This document shows, piece by piece, positions 51,665-60,551 of a stretch of 64,000 nucleotides of DNA. Both the position numbers and the translations under genes were made by a program. The notes beneath the pieces are model-generated. The model was not told the origin of the DNA. It made no database searches and saw only the letters and a program-made list of their open reading frames with translations. Position 1 is the first letter of the stretch, and each line of letters begins with the position of its first letter. Origin of the DNA: Rhodanobacteraceae bacterium (GTDB taxonomy: Bacteria > Pseudomonadota > Gammaproteobacteria > Xanthomonadales > Xanthomonadaceae); assembly GCA_024233975.1 (NCBI GenBank), contig JACKOX010000010.1:1-64000 (forward strand). The letters are read 5' to 3'.

Positions 51665-51713
51665 AGGGGGGAAACACAACATGGTCTAGTTATTCCGTTG
51701 ATTCGTTGCTGGC

Positions 51714-53933
51714 TTAGAACTCGTAGCGCGCGGTCAGCGTGTACTGGCGCGGCGCACCGTAGAAGCCGGTCAGGATGCCCAGCACCGGAATGTTGTAGCC
51801 AGTGGTGCGGTATTCCTTGTTGGCCAGGTTGGTACCCTGCAGCGAGAAGCTCCAGTTTTCATTGGTGCGCCAGATGATGCCGGCGTTGACCAGCCCATAG
51901 CCCGGCTGTTTGATGTCCTCGCTGAGATCGGTGGTCGGATACACCTCGCTCTGGTAGCTGTAGCCCACGCGCGCGGAGAACTCGCCGCCATCACCCATCG
52001 GGGTGCGGTACTCGACGTTCAGCGCACCGGAGAAATCAGGCGCATTGGTGAACTTCTGGCTGTCGGCGACATTGACACCGCTGCTGATGAACTCGTCGTA
52101 CTTGGTGTCCAGCCACGCGGCGTTGCCGTTGATCAGCCAGTGCTCGCTGGGGCGGAACTGCCACTCCAGTTCGAGGCCGGTCGCCGTGCCCTTGCCCGCG
52201 TTGGTGAAGTCACCGAAGAACGCATCGTCAATGCCATCGTTGTTGCTGTCATAGGCGGTGAACACGGACAGCTGGATGTCCTTGTACTTGTTGTAAAAGA
52301 CCGCGGCATTCAGGAACAGACGCTCTTCGAGGAAGGTCATCTTGCTGCCCAGCTCCAGGCTGTCGACCTGCTCATCCTCGAACGGCTCCTTGGAGCGCGG
52401 CACTGCCACCGACTGGGCACGGATATTGAAGCCACCCGACTTGAAGCCACGCGACAGCGAACCGTAGAGCATCACGCTGTCACTGACGTGGTAGTCCATG
52501 GACAGGCGCGGCGACAGGTTGGTGAAAGTGATCGAATCGTCGAAGTCCGCGGCGATGGAGATCGGCGTGCTGTAGGTGCCATCGGAATAACCTCGATTGA
52601 GCACGTCCGCCGACTTCTTCTCGCGCGTGTAGCGGGCGCCAGCCGAAATGCTGAACTGCTCGCTCATGTCCCAGGTCCAGTCGCCATAGGCCGCAATGCT
52701 CCGCGTATCGACCTGACCCTGAGTGTCACCGAACAGGGCATTGAAGAAGTTGTTCAGCACCTGGCCACCGGCCTCACCATCGAACCAGTACAGACCCATC
52801 ACGCCGCGACTGTCGGAACCATTGTCGTAGTTGAACTGGAATTCCTGTGACAGCTGTTTGTCGTTGTAGAACGCCTTCACGTCGGCGATCGGGTTCTGCA
52901 GCGTGTCGAAGTCGATGTTGGTCTCGGTGTCGGACTCACGCCAGGCGGAAATCGCCTTGAAGCTCCACATGTCGTTGAGGAACCACTCGGCCGTCATCGA
53001 AGCGCCCTGCATGTCCGTGTAGTTCACGTTGGGCATGCCGTTGCGCACGTCGTAGCGGTCGTCCAGCGGCTCAACGCCGGGAGCAGCATAGTTCGGGCCC
53101 AGCATCTTCGCACCGCGAACGCCGGAGTCATCGCTGAGTCCATCCACGCTGAAGCGCAGGCTGAAGCTGTCACTGGGGAAGATGCCGACCTGCAGGCGCG
53201 CGGCCTGCGTGTCCTTGTCCGACACGTCCTCGCCGGTGACGATGTTTTCGCCGAAACCATCGCGATTCATGCTGGCCACCGCCGCACGGAACAGCACGGT
53301 GTCGTTCAGCGCACCGCCGATCGAACCCTTGAAGTCGCGCTCGTTGTAGTTGCCGATCGTGACCGAGGCGCTGCCTTCCAGCTCGCGGGGAAGATCGCGG
53401 GAGACATACTTGATCGCACCACCGATGGTGTTCTTGCCATACAGCGTGCCCTGCGGGCCGCGCAGCACTTCGATGCGACCGACATCGAACACGTCGAGCA
53501 GCGCACCCTGAGGACGCGCGATGTAGACGTCGTCCAGATAGATGCCGACGCCCGGGTCCACGCCCCACAGCGGGTCAGCCTGGCCGATGCCGCGGATATA
53601 GGCGGTGACCGTGGTGTTGGAACCACGCGCCGCATAGATCGTCAGGTTCGGCACCTGCGCATCGAGGTCGCCGATGTCATTGACGTTCAGACGCTCCAGC
53701 TCATACGGCGTGAAGGCGCTGACTGCGATCGGCACCTCCTGCAGGGTTTCCTCGCGCTTGCGGGCCGTTACGCTCACTGCACCCAGCGCGGTGACGCCTT
53801 TTTCCTCGGCCTTCTTCTTCTCTGCCGCAGCAGCGGCATCATCGTTGGCGTCCTGCGCACGGACAGGCGCCGTATGGGCCAGGCCTACGGCCAGTCCGAA
53901 GGCGATGGCGATGCTGAGGTGGCTGCGTTTCAT
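51714..53933 (-). CDS. TonB-dependent outer membrane receptor
   Basis: A 739-residue receptor. The signal peptide ends in PVRAQ. The TonB box is near GAVSVTARKREETLQEVPIA, the plug domain has YIRGIGQADPLWGVDPGVG and GRIEVLRGPQGTLYGKNTIGG, and a 22-strand barrel ends in TLTARYEF. It imports a large or scarce substrate through the outer membrane using proton motive force. Divergence from a GntP permease and closeness to a PHB esterase suggest 3HB oligomers as substrate (inference); iron or vitamin uptake cannot be excluded. Its promoter region holds the shared palindrome. Confidence 0.93.
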   Translation of the reverse strand: MKRSHLSIAIAFGLAVGLAHTAPVRAQDANDDAAAAAEKKKAEEKGVTALGAVSVTARKREETLQEVPIAVSAFTPYELERLNVNDIGDLDAQVPNLTIYAARGSNTTVTAYIRGIGQADPLWGVDPGVGIYLDDVYIARPQGALLDVFDVGRIEVLRGPQGTLYGKNTIGGAIKYVSRDLPRELEGSASVTIGNYNERDFKGSIGGALNDTVLFRAAVASMNRDGFGENIVTGEDVSDKDTQAARLQVGIFPSDSFSLRFSVDGLSDDSGVRGAKMLGPNYAAPGVEPLDDRYDVRNGMPNVNYTDMQGASMTAEWFLNDMWSFKAISAWRESDTETNIDFDTLQNPIADVKAFYNDKQLSQEFQFNYDNGSDSRGVMGLYWFDGEAGGQVLNNFFNALFGDTQGQVDTRSIAAYGDWTWDMSEQFSISAGARYTREKKSADVLNRGYSDGTYSTPISIAADFDDSITFTNLSPRLSMDYHVSDSVMLYGSLSRGFKSGGFNIRAQSVAVPRSKEPFEDEQVDSLELGSKMTFLEERLFLNAAVFYNKYKDIQLSVFTAYDSNNDGIDDAFFGDFTNAGKGTATGLELEWQFRPSEHWLINGNAAWLDTKYDEFISSGVNVADSQKFTNAPDFSGALNVEYRTPMGDGGEFSARVGYSYQSEVYPTTDLSEDIKQPGYGLVNAGIIWRTNENWSFSLQGTNLANKEYRTTGYNIPVLGILTGFYGAPRQYTLTARYEF

Positions 53934-54028
53934 GAGTCGGTCCTTAGGATTGAATTGTTTTCGGCAGACAGGGATGGGCGGGGCTTCCCACGCTGCGAAG
54001 CCTAGGACTGGTGGCCTCGGACCACACT

Positions 54029-54042
54029 TGTACCTTGGTACA
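54029..54042. promoter_or_regulatory. Palindromic operator candidate (3HB locus 2)
   Basis: TGTACC-TT-GGTACA, a 6-bp arm palindrome, contains the same 12-mer as 32812-32823. It is 96 bp upstream of the TonB receptor start and 59 bp upstream of the GntP permease start. Confidence 0.65.
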
Positions 54043-54100
54043 GTGGGCCGCGATGGCCTGTGTCACCACACTGTCCGCACTCGACTCCAAGGTGTGTGAC

Positions 54101-55504
54101 ATGAGTTTCCTGGTGGTGCTGGCCGCGCTCGGCTTTCTGATGTTCGTCGCCTATCGCGGCTACAGCGTCATCCTGTTCGCGCCGGTAGCTGCACTGGGCG
54201 CGGTACTGCTGACCGACCCGTCGCTGGTCGCGCCAATGTTCACCGGCCTGTTCATGGAGAAGCTGGTCGGCTTCCTGAAACTGTATTTCCCGGTATTCCT
54301 GCTCGGCGCGATCTTCGGCAAGGTCATCGAGCTGTCAGGTTTCTCCAAGGCCATCGTCGCCGGCACGATCAAACTGGTCGGCGCCAGCCGCGCCATGCTG
54401 TCCATCGTCATCGTCTGCGCGTTGCTGACCTACGGTGGCGTGTCGCTGTTCGTGGTGGTGTTTGCCGTGTATCCATTCGCGGCCGAACTGTTCCGCCAGT
54501 CGAACATCCCGAAGCGCCTGATCCCCGGCACGATTGCGCTCGGTGCCTTCACCTTCACCATGGACGCGCTGCCTGGTACGCCGCAGATCCAGAACATCAT
54601 TCCGGCCAGCTTCTTCGGCACCAATGCCTGGGCGGCGCCGTGGCTGGGTACGCTGGGTGGCGTGTTCGTGCTGATCGTCGGCCTGACCTATCTGGACCGC
54701 CGCCGTCGGGCCGCGCAGGCCGCTGGCGAAGGCTATGGCGATCCGGAAACCTTGATCAACGAACCCACGCCGTTTGCCGGTGAAAAACTGGCCAATCCGT
54801 TTCTGGCCGTGCTGCCACTGGTGCTGGTCGGCGTCAGCAACAAGCTGTTCACCAACTGGATTCCCCAGTGGTATGGCGACAGCGTCAGCTTCGACCCCGC
54901 CGTCATCGGCAATGCGCCGGAAGTGGTGCAGCAGACCGCCAAGATCGCCGCCATCTGGGCCGTGGAAGGCGCGCTGCTGGTCGGCATCCTCACGGTACTG
55001 GCATTCGCCTGGAAGCCGGTGTTCAAGGGCTTTGCCGAAGGCAGCCGATCGGCCGTTGGCGGCGCGCTGCTGGCTGGCATGAACACCGCATCCGAATACG
55101 GCTTCGGCGCGGTGATCGCCGCCCTGCCCGGCTTTCTCGTCGTCGCCAATGCGCTGTCGGCGATCCCGAACCCGCTGGTCAACGAAGCCATCACCGTGAC
55201 CGTGCTGGCCGGCGTTACCGGCTCGGCCTCGGGCGGCATGAGCATCGCGCTGGCGGCGATGGCCGACACCTTCATCGCCAACGCCCATGCCGCGCAGATC
55301 CCGATGGAAGTCTTGCACCGCGTGGCCTCGATGGCCTCCGGCGGCATGGACACGCTGCCGCACAACGGCGCCGTCATCACCCTGCTCGCCGTCACTGGCC
55401 TCACCCACCGCCAGTCCTACAAGGACATCTTCGCCATCACCATCATCAAGACGCTGGCGGTGTTCGTGGTGATCGGGCTGTTCTACGCGACCGGGCTGGT
55501 GTGA
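54101..55504 (+). CDS. GntP-family permease (candidate 3-hydroxybutyrate permease)
   Basis: A 467-residue transporter with 11 or 12 hydrophobic helices. GntP marks are FPVFLLGAIFGKVIELSG, YGGVSLFVVVFAVYPFA, FTMDALPGTPQIQNIIPA and MASGGMDTLPHNGAVI. The GntP family moves gluconate and related hydroxy acids with protons, and some members act on D-3-hydroxybutyrate. Context favours 3HB: divergent TonB receptor, nearby PHB esterase, and an operator shared with bdhA. The start MSFLVVL is chosen because the first helix begins there; the frame is open to 54011. Confidence 0.85.
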   Translation: MSFLVVLAALGFLMFVAYRGYSVILFAPVAALGAVLLTDPSLVAPMFTGLFMEKLVGFLKLYFPVFLLGAIFGKVIELSGFSKAIVAGTIKLVGASRAMLSIVIVCALLTYGGVSLFVVVFAVYPFAAELFRQSNIPKRLIPGTIALGAFTFTMDALPGTPQIQNIIPASFFGTNAWAAPWLGTLGGVFVLIVGLTYLDRRRRAAQAAGEGYGDPETLINEPTPFAGEKLANPFLAVLPLVLVGVSNKLFTNWIPQWYGDSVSFDPAVIGNAPEVVQQTAKIAAIWAVEGALLVGILTVLAFAWKPVFKGFAEGSRSAVGGALLAGMNTASEYGFGAVIAALPGFLVVANALSAIPNPLVNEAITVTVLAGVTGSASGGMSIALAAMADTFIANAHAAQIPMEVLHRVASMASGGMDTLPHNGAVITLLAVTGLTHRQSYKDIFAITIIKTLAVFVVIGLFYATGLV

Positions 55505-55548
55505 ACCGCTGCTAACGCAAAGTGATTGCGTTGACCTACCAAGAGAAC

Positions 55549-55570
55549 AATGTAGTAACATTTCTACATT
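55549..55570. promoter_or_regulatory. Inverted repeat upstream of toxin-antitoxin genes
   Basis: AATGTAG and CTACATT flank an 8-nt spacer 17 bp before the antitoxin start. A TTGACC at 55531 could be the -35. The site is a natural candidate for autorepression by the Phd-type antitoxin. Confidence 0.65.
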
Positions 55571-55587
55571 GATCGGAGGGTAGCGCC

Positions 55588-55842
55588 ATGAGCATCTCCA
55601 CCATTTCCAGCCGCGACTTCAATCAGGACACCGGCAGCGCCAAGAAGGCAGCGGCCAAAGGTCCGGTATTCATCACCCACCGCGGCAAGCCCGCGCATGT
55701 GCTGCTGAGCATCGAGGAATACCGCCGCCTCGCCGGCAAGGGCAAGTCGCTGGCGGAAGCGCTAGCGATGCCGGGACTGGCCGACATCGAACTGGACATC
55801 CCCAAGCGCCGAATCGAGTTGCGCGACGTCGATTTCGAGTGA
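55588..55842 (+). CDS. Phd/YefM-family antitoxin
   Basis: An 84-residue antitoxin. The N-terminal DNA-binding part is ISSRDFNQDTGSAKKAA, followed by GPVFITHRGKPAHVLLSIEEYRRL, the Phd/YefM core. The C-terminal ELDIPKRRIELRDVDF should wrap the toxin. GGAGGG is the ribosome site. It is 15 bp upstream of the PIN-domain toxin; Phd-type antitoxins paired with VapC-type toxins are a common mixed arrangement. Confidence 0.92.
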   Translation: MSISTISSRDFNQDTGSAKKAAAKGPVFITHRGKPAHVLLSIEEYRRLAGKGKSLAEALAMPGLADIELDIPKRRIELRDVDFE

Positions 55843-55857
55843 TGAGCCTGTAACGGG

Positions 55858-56280
55858 GTGTTCCTGCTCGACACCAACGTGATATCGGAACAGCGCAAAC
55901 TGGCCGACGGCAAGGCCGATCCCAATGTCGCACGCTGGACACAGGGGACGCCGGCGGAAGCCTGCTTTATCTCCGTCGTCACCGTGATGGAGCTGGAAAT
56001 CGGCATTCTGCGGGTCGAACGCCGCGATTCGGCCCAAGGTCGACGCATCCGGAGGTGGCTGGATGAAATCATCCTGCCCACGTTCGATCAACGCATTCTG
56101 CCCATCGATACTTCGGTCGCCAAACATAGTGCAGCGCTACACGTTCCCGATCCGCGCCCGTGGAACGACGCCATGATCGCCGCCACCGCACTCGTCTATG
56201 GCATGGCCATCGTCACCCGCAACGAAGCCGACTTCGCGAACTGCGGCGTGGCGTTGATCAATCCGTGGCGACAGCCGTAG
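55858..56280 (+). CDS. PIN-domain toxin (VapC/FitB type)
   Basis: A 140-residue PIN-domain ribonuclease. Acidic active-site residues are in FLLDTNVISE, TVMELEIGILR, WNDAMIAATAL and TRNEADF, all four positions present. VapC toxins cleave tRNA or rRNA loops. The start is GTG at 55858. GTG start and 15-bp spacing from the antitoxin keep toxin synthesis lower. It is followed 14 bp later by a lipoprotein gene. Confidence 0.92.
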   Translation: MFLLDTNVISEQRKLADGKADPNVARWTQGTPAEACFISVVTVMELEIGILRVERRDSAQGRRIRRWLDEIILPTFDQRILPIDTSVAKHSAALHVPDPRPWNDAMIAATALVYGMAIVTRNEADFANCGVALINPWRQP

Positions 56281-56294
56281 GGATTTGGAATCAG

Positions 56295-56804
56295 ATGAAA
56301 GTCGCCGACACGATTACTACGCTCAGTCGAAACAAGACACTGCTGCTAACGCTTGTTGCCTGCACTGTTGTCGCCTGCAATCCAAGCGATCCGGCGCCCT
56401 CCGCGCCCAAGTCACTCGACGCGCTGGAAACGGGCGCCGTATTCTGGGAGCTGCTGAAACCCAGCGAGAGACCGTTGCCGCATGAGTTTGTTGCCTGCCT
56501 GCGTGTCGGCGAAGCCGATCCTTCTCCTGAAACCATGGCGATGCTCGCCAGACCTGACGAAGCCGTGTACCGGGCATCCGAATGCACGATGCAAACTCAA
56601 GAGCCGGGCTCGTACCACAACGTCAGCGGACGAAAGGCCATGTTCTATACGGTCTACGATTTCCAGCGCGTACGGAAAACCAAGGGCGTGATTCGATACT
56701 CGCTTTTCCATCACGGTCTCTATGGAGCCGGAGGGGAATGCGATCTGCATTTCGATGATGGCCGCTGGAAAGTCGACGCCTGCCATCAGTCGCACGTGTC
56801 ATAG
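56295..56804 (+). CDS. Small lipoprotein, unknown
   Basis: A 169-residue lipoprotein with signal peptide LLLTLVACTVVACNPS (lipobox VVAC). The mature part has VFWELLKPSERPLPHEFVACL, a conserved-looking FYTVYDFQRVRKTKGVIRYS and a final DLHFDDGRWKVDACHQS. Two pairs of Cys could form disulfides. I do not recognise the family. It follows the toxin gene by 14 bp, perhaps by read-through, and ends at a terminator. Confidence 0.78.
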   Translation: MKVADTITTLSRNKTLLLTLVACTVVACNPSDPAPSAPKSLDALETGAVFWELLKPSERPLPHEFVACLRVGEADPSPETMAMLARPDEAVYRASECTMQTQEPGSYHNVSGRKAMFYTVYDFQRVRKTKGVIRYSLFHHGLYGAGGECDLHFDDGRWKVDACHQSHVS

Positions 56805-56814
56805 GTTGAGCAAC

Positions 56815-56841
56815 AAAAAAGCGGGCCGAAGCCCGCTTTTT
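56815..56841. terminator. Bidirectional rho-independent terminator
   Basis: AAAAAGCGGGC-CGAA-GCCCGCTTTTT between the lipoprotein gene and the convergent pnp. Confidence 0.92.
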
Positions 56842-56863
56842 CTTGTTCTGTTGAAGGGCGGCC

Positions 56864-58969
56864 TTACTCGGCAGCGCCTTCCTCTTCGGCCACGGCCTTC
56901 ATCGACAGGCGGATGCGGCCCTGCTTGTCGACTTCCAGCACCTTGACCTTGACCACGTCGCCTTCGCTGAGCTTGTCGGAGACCTTCTCGACGCGCTCGT
57001 TGGAGATCTGCGAGACGTGGACCAGGCCGTCCTTGCCGGGAGCGATGGTCACGAAAGCACCGAAGTCCATGATCTTGGCGACTTTACCCGTGTAAATGCG
57101 ACCCGGCTCGACGTCGGCGGTGATCTGCTCGATGCGCTCGCGGGCGGCATTGGCGGCGATGGCGTTGACCGACGCAATGACGATGGTGCCGTCATCCTGG
57201 ATGTCGATCTGGGTGCCGGTTTCCTTGGTGATCGCCTGGATGGTGGCGCCGCCCTTGCCGATCACTTCGCGGATCTTGTCCGGGTGGATCTTCATGGTCA
57301 GCAGACGCGGGGCGAACTCGGACATTTCCGGACGCGACTCGCCCAGCACCTTGTTCATCTCGCCGAGGATGTGCAGGCGGCCTTCGCGGGCCTGGGCCAG
57401 GGCGATCTTCATGATCTCCTCGGTGATGCCCTCGATCTTGATGTCCATCTGCAGAGCGGACACGCCTTCAGCGGTACCGGCCACCTTGAAGTCCATGTCG
57501 CCGAGGTGATCCTCGTCGCCCAGGATGTCGGACAGCACGACAAAGTCGTTGCCTTCCTTGACCAGGCCCATGGCGATACCGGCCACCGGCGCCTTCAGCG
57601 GGATACCGGCATCCATCATGGCCAGCGAGGAACCGCAGACCGACGCCATCGAGCTGGAGCCGTTCGACTCGGTGATCTCGGACACGCAGCGGATGGTGTA
57701 CGGGAACTCTTCCATGGTCGGCATGACGGCCTGCACGCCGCGCTTGGCGAGGCGGCCGTGGCCGATTTCGCGGCGCTTCGGACCCATCATGCGGCCGGCT
57801 TCACCCACCGAGAACGGAGGGAAGTTGTAGTGGAACAGGAAGTGGTCCTTGGTTTCACCAGCGACGGCGTCGATGATCTGGCCGTCACGTGCGGTACCCA
57901 GCGTAGTGGTGACCAGCGCCTGCGTTTCGCCGCGGGTGAACAGGGCCGAGCCGTGGGTACGCGGCAGCACGCCGGCGCGCACGGTGATCGGGCGAACGGT
58001 GTCGAGCTGGCGACCGTCGATGCGGACCTTGGTGCTCAGCACCGAGTTGCGCATGGTCTGGTATTCGATCTCGCCGAACTCGGCGGACATCGCCTTGCCG
58101 TTCCAGCCATTCGCCTCGGCCTGCTCGGCCAGCGAAGCCATCACTTCGTCCTTCAGGGCGCGCATGGCGTCGCGACGCTCCAGCTTGTCGCGGATCTGGA
58201 AGCAGGCGCCCATGCGGTCGCCGACAGCGGCGCGCACGGCGTCGACCATGCCCTGATCAGCCTTCGTGGCTTCCCAGTCCCAGCGCTGCACGCCGACTTC
58301 GGCAACCATCTCGTTGATGGCATTGATCGCCGCCTGCATCTGCTGGTGGCCGAACATCACCGCACCCAGCATCACTTCCTCGCTCAGCACCTTGGCTTCG
58401 GACTCAACCATCAGCACGGCGTTGGCGGTACCGGCGACGACCAGCTCGAGGTCGGAATCGACCAGCTCGGTGACGCTCGGGTTCAGCAGGTACTGGCCGT
58501 CCTTGTAACCGACCTTGGCGGCGCCGATCGGGCCGTTGAACGGAATGCCGGACAGCGCCAGCGCGGCGGACGCACCGATCAGGGCCGGGATGTCACCGTC
58601 GATTTCCGGGTTCAGCGACATCACCGTGGCGATGACCTGCACTTCGTTGCGGTAGCCTTCCGGGAACAGCGGACGGATCGGGCGATCGATCAGACGTGAG
58701 ATCAGCGTCTCCTTCTCGGTCGGACGGCCTTCACGCTTGAAGAAGCCACCCGGGATGCGGCCACCAGCGTAGAACTTTTCCTGGTAGTCGACGGTGAGCG
58801 GGAAGAAGTCGATGCCTTCACGCGGTGACTTGGTGCCGACCGCGGTGACCAGCAGCACGGTGTCGTCCACCTTCACGATGACCGAGCCGGTCGCCTGGCG
58901 GGCGATTTCGCCCGTTTCCAGCGTGACCTGGTGGTTCCCGTACTGGAAGGTCTTGGTTACTTTCGCCAC
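56864..58969 (-). CDS. pnp: Polynucleotide phosphorylase
   Basis: A 701-residue PNPase: two RNase PH domains (first at 10-145, second at about 320-550 with GETQALVTTTLGT), a KH domain (IREVIGKGGATIQAITKETG) and an S1 domain (GRIYTGKVAKIMDFGAFVTI). The acidic tail is EEEGAAE. It degrades RNA 3' to 5' by phosphorolysis, in the degradosome. The start is GTG with a GAGG ribosome site. It follows rpsO, and the intergenic hairpin is the likely site of processing and autoregulation. Confidence 0.98.
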   Translation of the reverse strand: MAKVTKTFQYGNHQVTLETGEIARQATGSVIVKVDDTVLLVTAVGTKSPREGIDFFPLTVDYQEKFYAGGRIPGGFFKREGRPTEKETLISRLIDRPIRPLFPEGYRNEVQVIATVMSLNPEIDGDIPALIGASAALALSGIPFNGPIGAAKVGYKDGQYLLNPSVTELVDSDLELVVAGTANAVLMVESEAKVLSEEVMLGAVMFGHQQMQAAINAINEMVAEVGVQRWDWEATKADQGMVDAVRAAVGDRMGACFQIRDKLERRDAMRALKDEVMASLAEQAEANGWNGKAMSAEFGEIEYQTMRNSVLSTKVRIDGRQLDTVRPITVRAGVLPRTHGSALFTRGETQALVTTTLGTARDGQIIDAVAGETKDHFLFHYNFPPFSVGEAGRMMGPKRREIGHGRLAKRGVQAVMPTMEEFPYTIRCVSEITESNGSSSMASVCGSSLAMMDAGIPLKAPVAGIAMGLVKEGNDFVVLSDILGDEDHLGDMDFKVAGTAEGVSALQMDIKIEGITEEIMKIALAQAREGRLHILGEMNKVLGESRPEMSEFAPRLLTMKIHPDKIREVIGKGGATIQAITKETGTQIDIQDDGTIVIASVNAIAANAARERIEQITADVEPGRIYTGKVAKIMDFGAFVTIAPGKDGLVHVSQISNERVEKVSDKLSEGDVVKVKVLEVDKQGRIRLSMKAVAEEEGAAE

Positions 58970-59094
58970 GATATTTTCCTCTGTCCTGTATCGCTTTTTG
59001 GCATGGCCACCTGGCCATCGCCTGATTCGTTTCGGCCCGGACCATTCCGGTGCCGCAAGTTTTTCTGACTCAGATGTTTTCCATGCCAGAAATG

Positions 59095-59120
59095 CACACG
59101 GCGCATTGCTGCGCCGTGTG
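59095..59120 (-). promoter_or_regulatory. rpsO-pnp intergenic hairpin
   Basis: CACACGGCGCA and TGCGCCGTGTG pair perfectly (11 bp) around a 4-nt loop, 12 bp after the rpsO stop. It lacks a T-run. In E. coli the same interval holds the rpsO attenuator and an RNase III hairpin controlling pnp. Confidence 0.7.
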
Positions 59121-59131
59121 GGATTTCGGGT

Positions 59132-59401
59132 TTAGCGGCGGATGCCGAGCCGCCCGATCAACGTCTTGTAACGCTCCACGTCCTTGCCCTTGAGGTAGGC
59201 CAGCAGACGACGGCGCTGGTTGACCAGCATCAGCAGGCCGCGGCGGGAGTGGTGATCCTGCTTGTGCGCCTTGAAGTGCTCGGTGAGCTGGTTGATGCGG
59301 GTGGTGAGCAGCGCGATTTGGACTTCCGGGGAACCGGTGTCGTTCGGGGCGCGCTTGTACTCTTCGATGATCTGGTTGGTTTCTGCTGCGGAAAGTGACA
59401 T
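59132..59401 (-). CDS. rpsO: 30S ribosomal protein S15
   Basis: An 89-residue S15, the standard length. It has GSPEVQIALLTTRINQLTEH and KDHHSRRGLLMLVNQRRRLL, the 16S rRNA-binding helices and loop. It is a primary binder of the central domain of 16S rRNA. It lies between truB and pnp as in most gammaproteobacteria. Confidence 0.98.
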   Translation of the reverse strand: MSLSAAETNQIIEEYKRAPNDTGSPEVQIALLTTRINQLTEHFKAHKQDHHSRRGLLMLVNQRRRLLAYLKGKDVERYKTLIGRLGIRR

Positions 59402-59538
59402 GTTGCTCTCTCGATGATGCGAAGCCTGCAGACGCGCCGAAGGATTTCGGACGCACCGCCTGGCCCGCCGGTAAAGGGGTTGTGGACTGAAAGCCCGGTA
59501 AATCAGCCGCTTATTTTAGCGGCCTGCAATGCCTTGGA

Positions 59539-60492
59539 TCAAGCTGTTTCCTTGCCGCCCAGCTCGTTGGCGCCACCGCCGGCCGCCCAGCTGAACAGAC
59601 GACGGGCGCGCAGCTGGCCACCTGCCACGTCTACCAGGCCCAGCAGGTTGCCATCCGGCCCTTCCGCCACCTGCAGACCGTCACGCCAATTCCCGCGCAA
59701 TACCTGCCCATGACCGAGCCGCGACGCCTGTGCGGCGTCCAGGTTCAGCTGTGGGAAATCGCGCAGACCCTCGTTGATCGGCAGGATGCAGCCATCCAGC
59801 GCCGCTTCGCCCTGCTCCGCCAGCTCACCCAGTTGTTCGATAGTCCACATCTCCGGCTCAGTGAACGGCGATACCCAGAGCCGGCGCAGCACAGTGACAT
59901 GGGCGCCACAGCCCAGCGATTCGCCAAGATCACGCACCAGGCTGCGGATATAGGTGCCGGAGCCGCATTCCACCTCCAGCTCCAGTTGATCGCCATCCAG
60001 CCGCAGCAGGTCGATTCGACGCACCTCGACTTCGCGGATTGGCACCTCGATGACTTCGCCACGCCGCGCCTTGCGGTAAAGCGCCTCGCCACCCTGCTTG
60101 AGCGCCGAATAGATCGGCGGGCGCTGCTGGATGCGACCGATCAGCGGCGCCAACGCCTCGCGAACCATCGCCTCGCTCAATGCGGGTAGTGGCCGTTCAA
60201 GAAGCGCGGCGCCATCGGCGTCGTCGGTATCGGTGGTGACGCCAAGGCGGGCTGTGGTGCGATAGGCCTTTTCCGAGCCGAGCAGCAGACCGGCGATCTT
60301 GGTGGCCTCGCCAAGGCAGATCGGCAGCAGCCCGGTAGCCAGCGGATCAAGACTGCCGGTATGGCCGGCCTTGGCAGCCTTGAACAGCCACTTGACGCGC
60401 TGCAACGCCTGGTTGGAGCTGAGCCCGGCTGGCTTGTCCAGCAGGACAATGCCGTGAACGTTTCGGGCAGGCGGGCGGCGTGGTCGGGACAT
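59539..60492 (-). CDS. truB: tRNA pseudouridine-55 synthase
   Basis: A 317-residue TruB. GIVLLDKPAGLSSNQALQRVK opens the catalytic domain, GHTGSLDPLATGLLPI contains the catalytic Asp, and RIQQRPPIYSALKQGGEALY and ECGSGTYIRSLVRDLGE follow. It makes pseudouridine 55 in the T loop of tRNAs, including presumably the TTCGAGT loops of the odd tRNAs here. It sits between rbfA and rpsO. Confidence 0.97.
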   Translation of the reverse strand: MSRPRRPPARNVHGIVLLDKPAGLSSNQALQRVKWLFKAAKAGHTGSLDPLATGLLPICLGEATKIAGLLLGSEKAYRTTARLGVTTDTDDADGAALLERPLPALSEAMVREALAPLIGRIQQRPPIYSALKQGGEALYRKARRGEVIEVPIREVEVRRIDLLRLDGDQLELEVECGSGTYIRSLVRDLGESLGCGAHVTVLRRLWVSPFTEPEMWTIEQLGELAEQGEAALDGCILPINEGLRDFPQLNLDAAQASRLGHGQVLRGNWRDGLQVAEGPDGNLLGLVDVAGGQLRARRLFSWAAGGGANELGGKETA

Positions 60493-60551
60493 CAGGGAAA
60501 CATCTGCTGTGTGACTATGGCGCGCCGTGGCGACACGGCCGCCATGCCCGC

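Noticed and set aside
55858..56280. Toxin-antitoxin pair as a novel system
   Set aside because: Phd/YefM antitoxin with a complete PIN toxin is a well-known combination; nothing unusual beyond the operator.
57017..58699. 560-codon plus-strand frame over pnp
   Set aside because: Antisense to pnp, which has all family domains.
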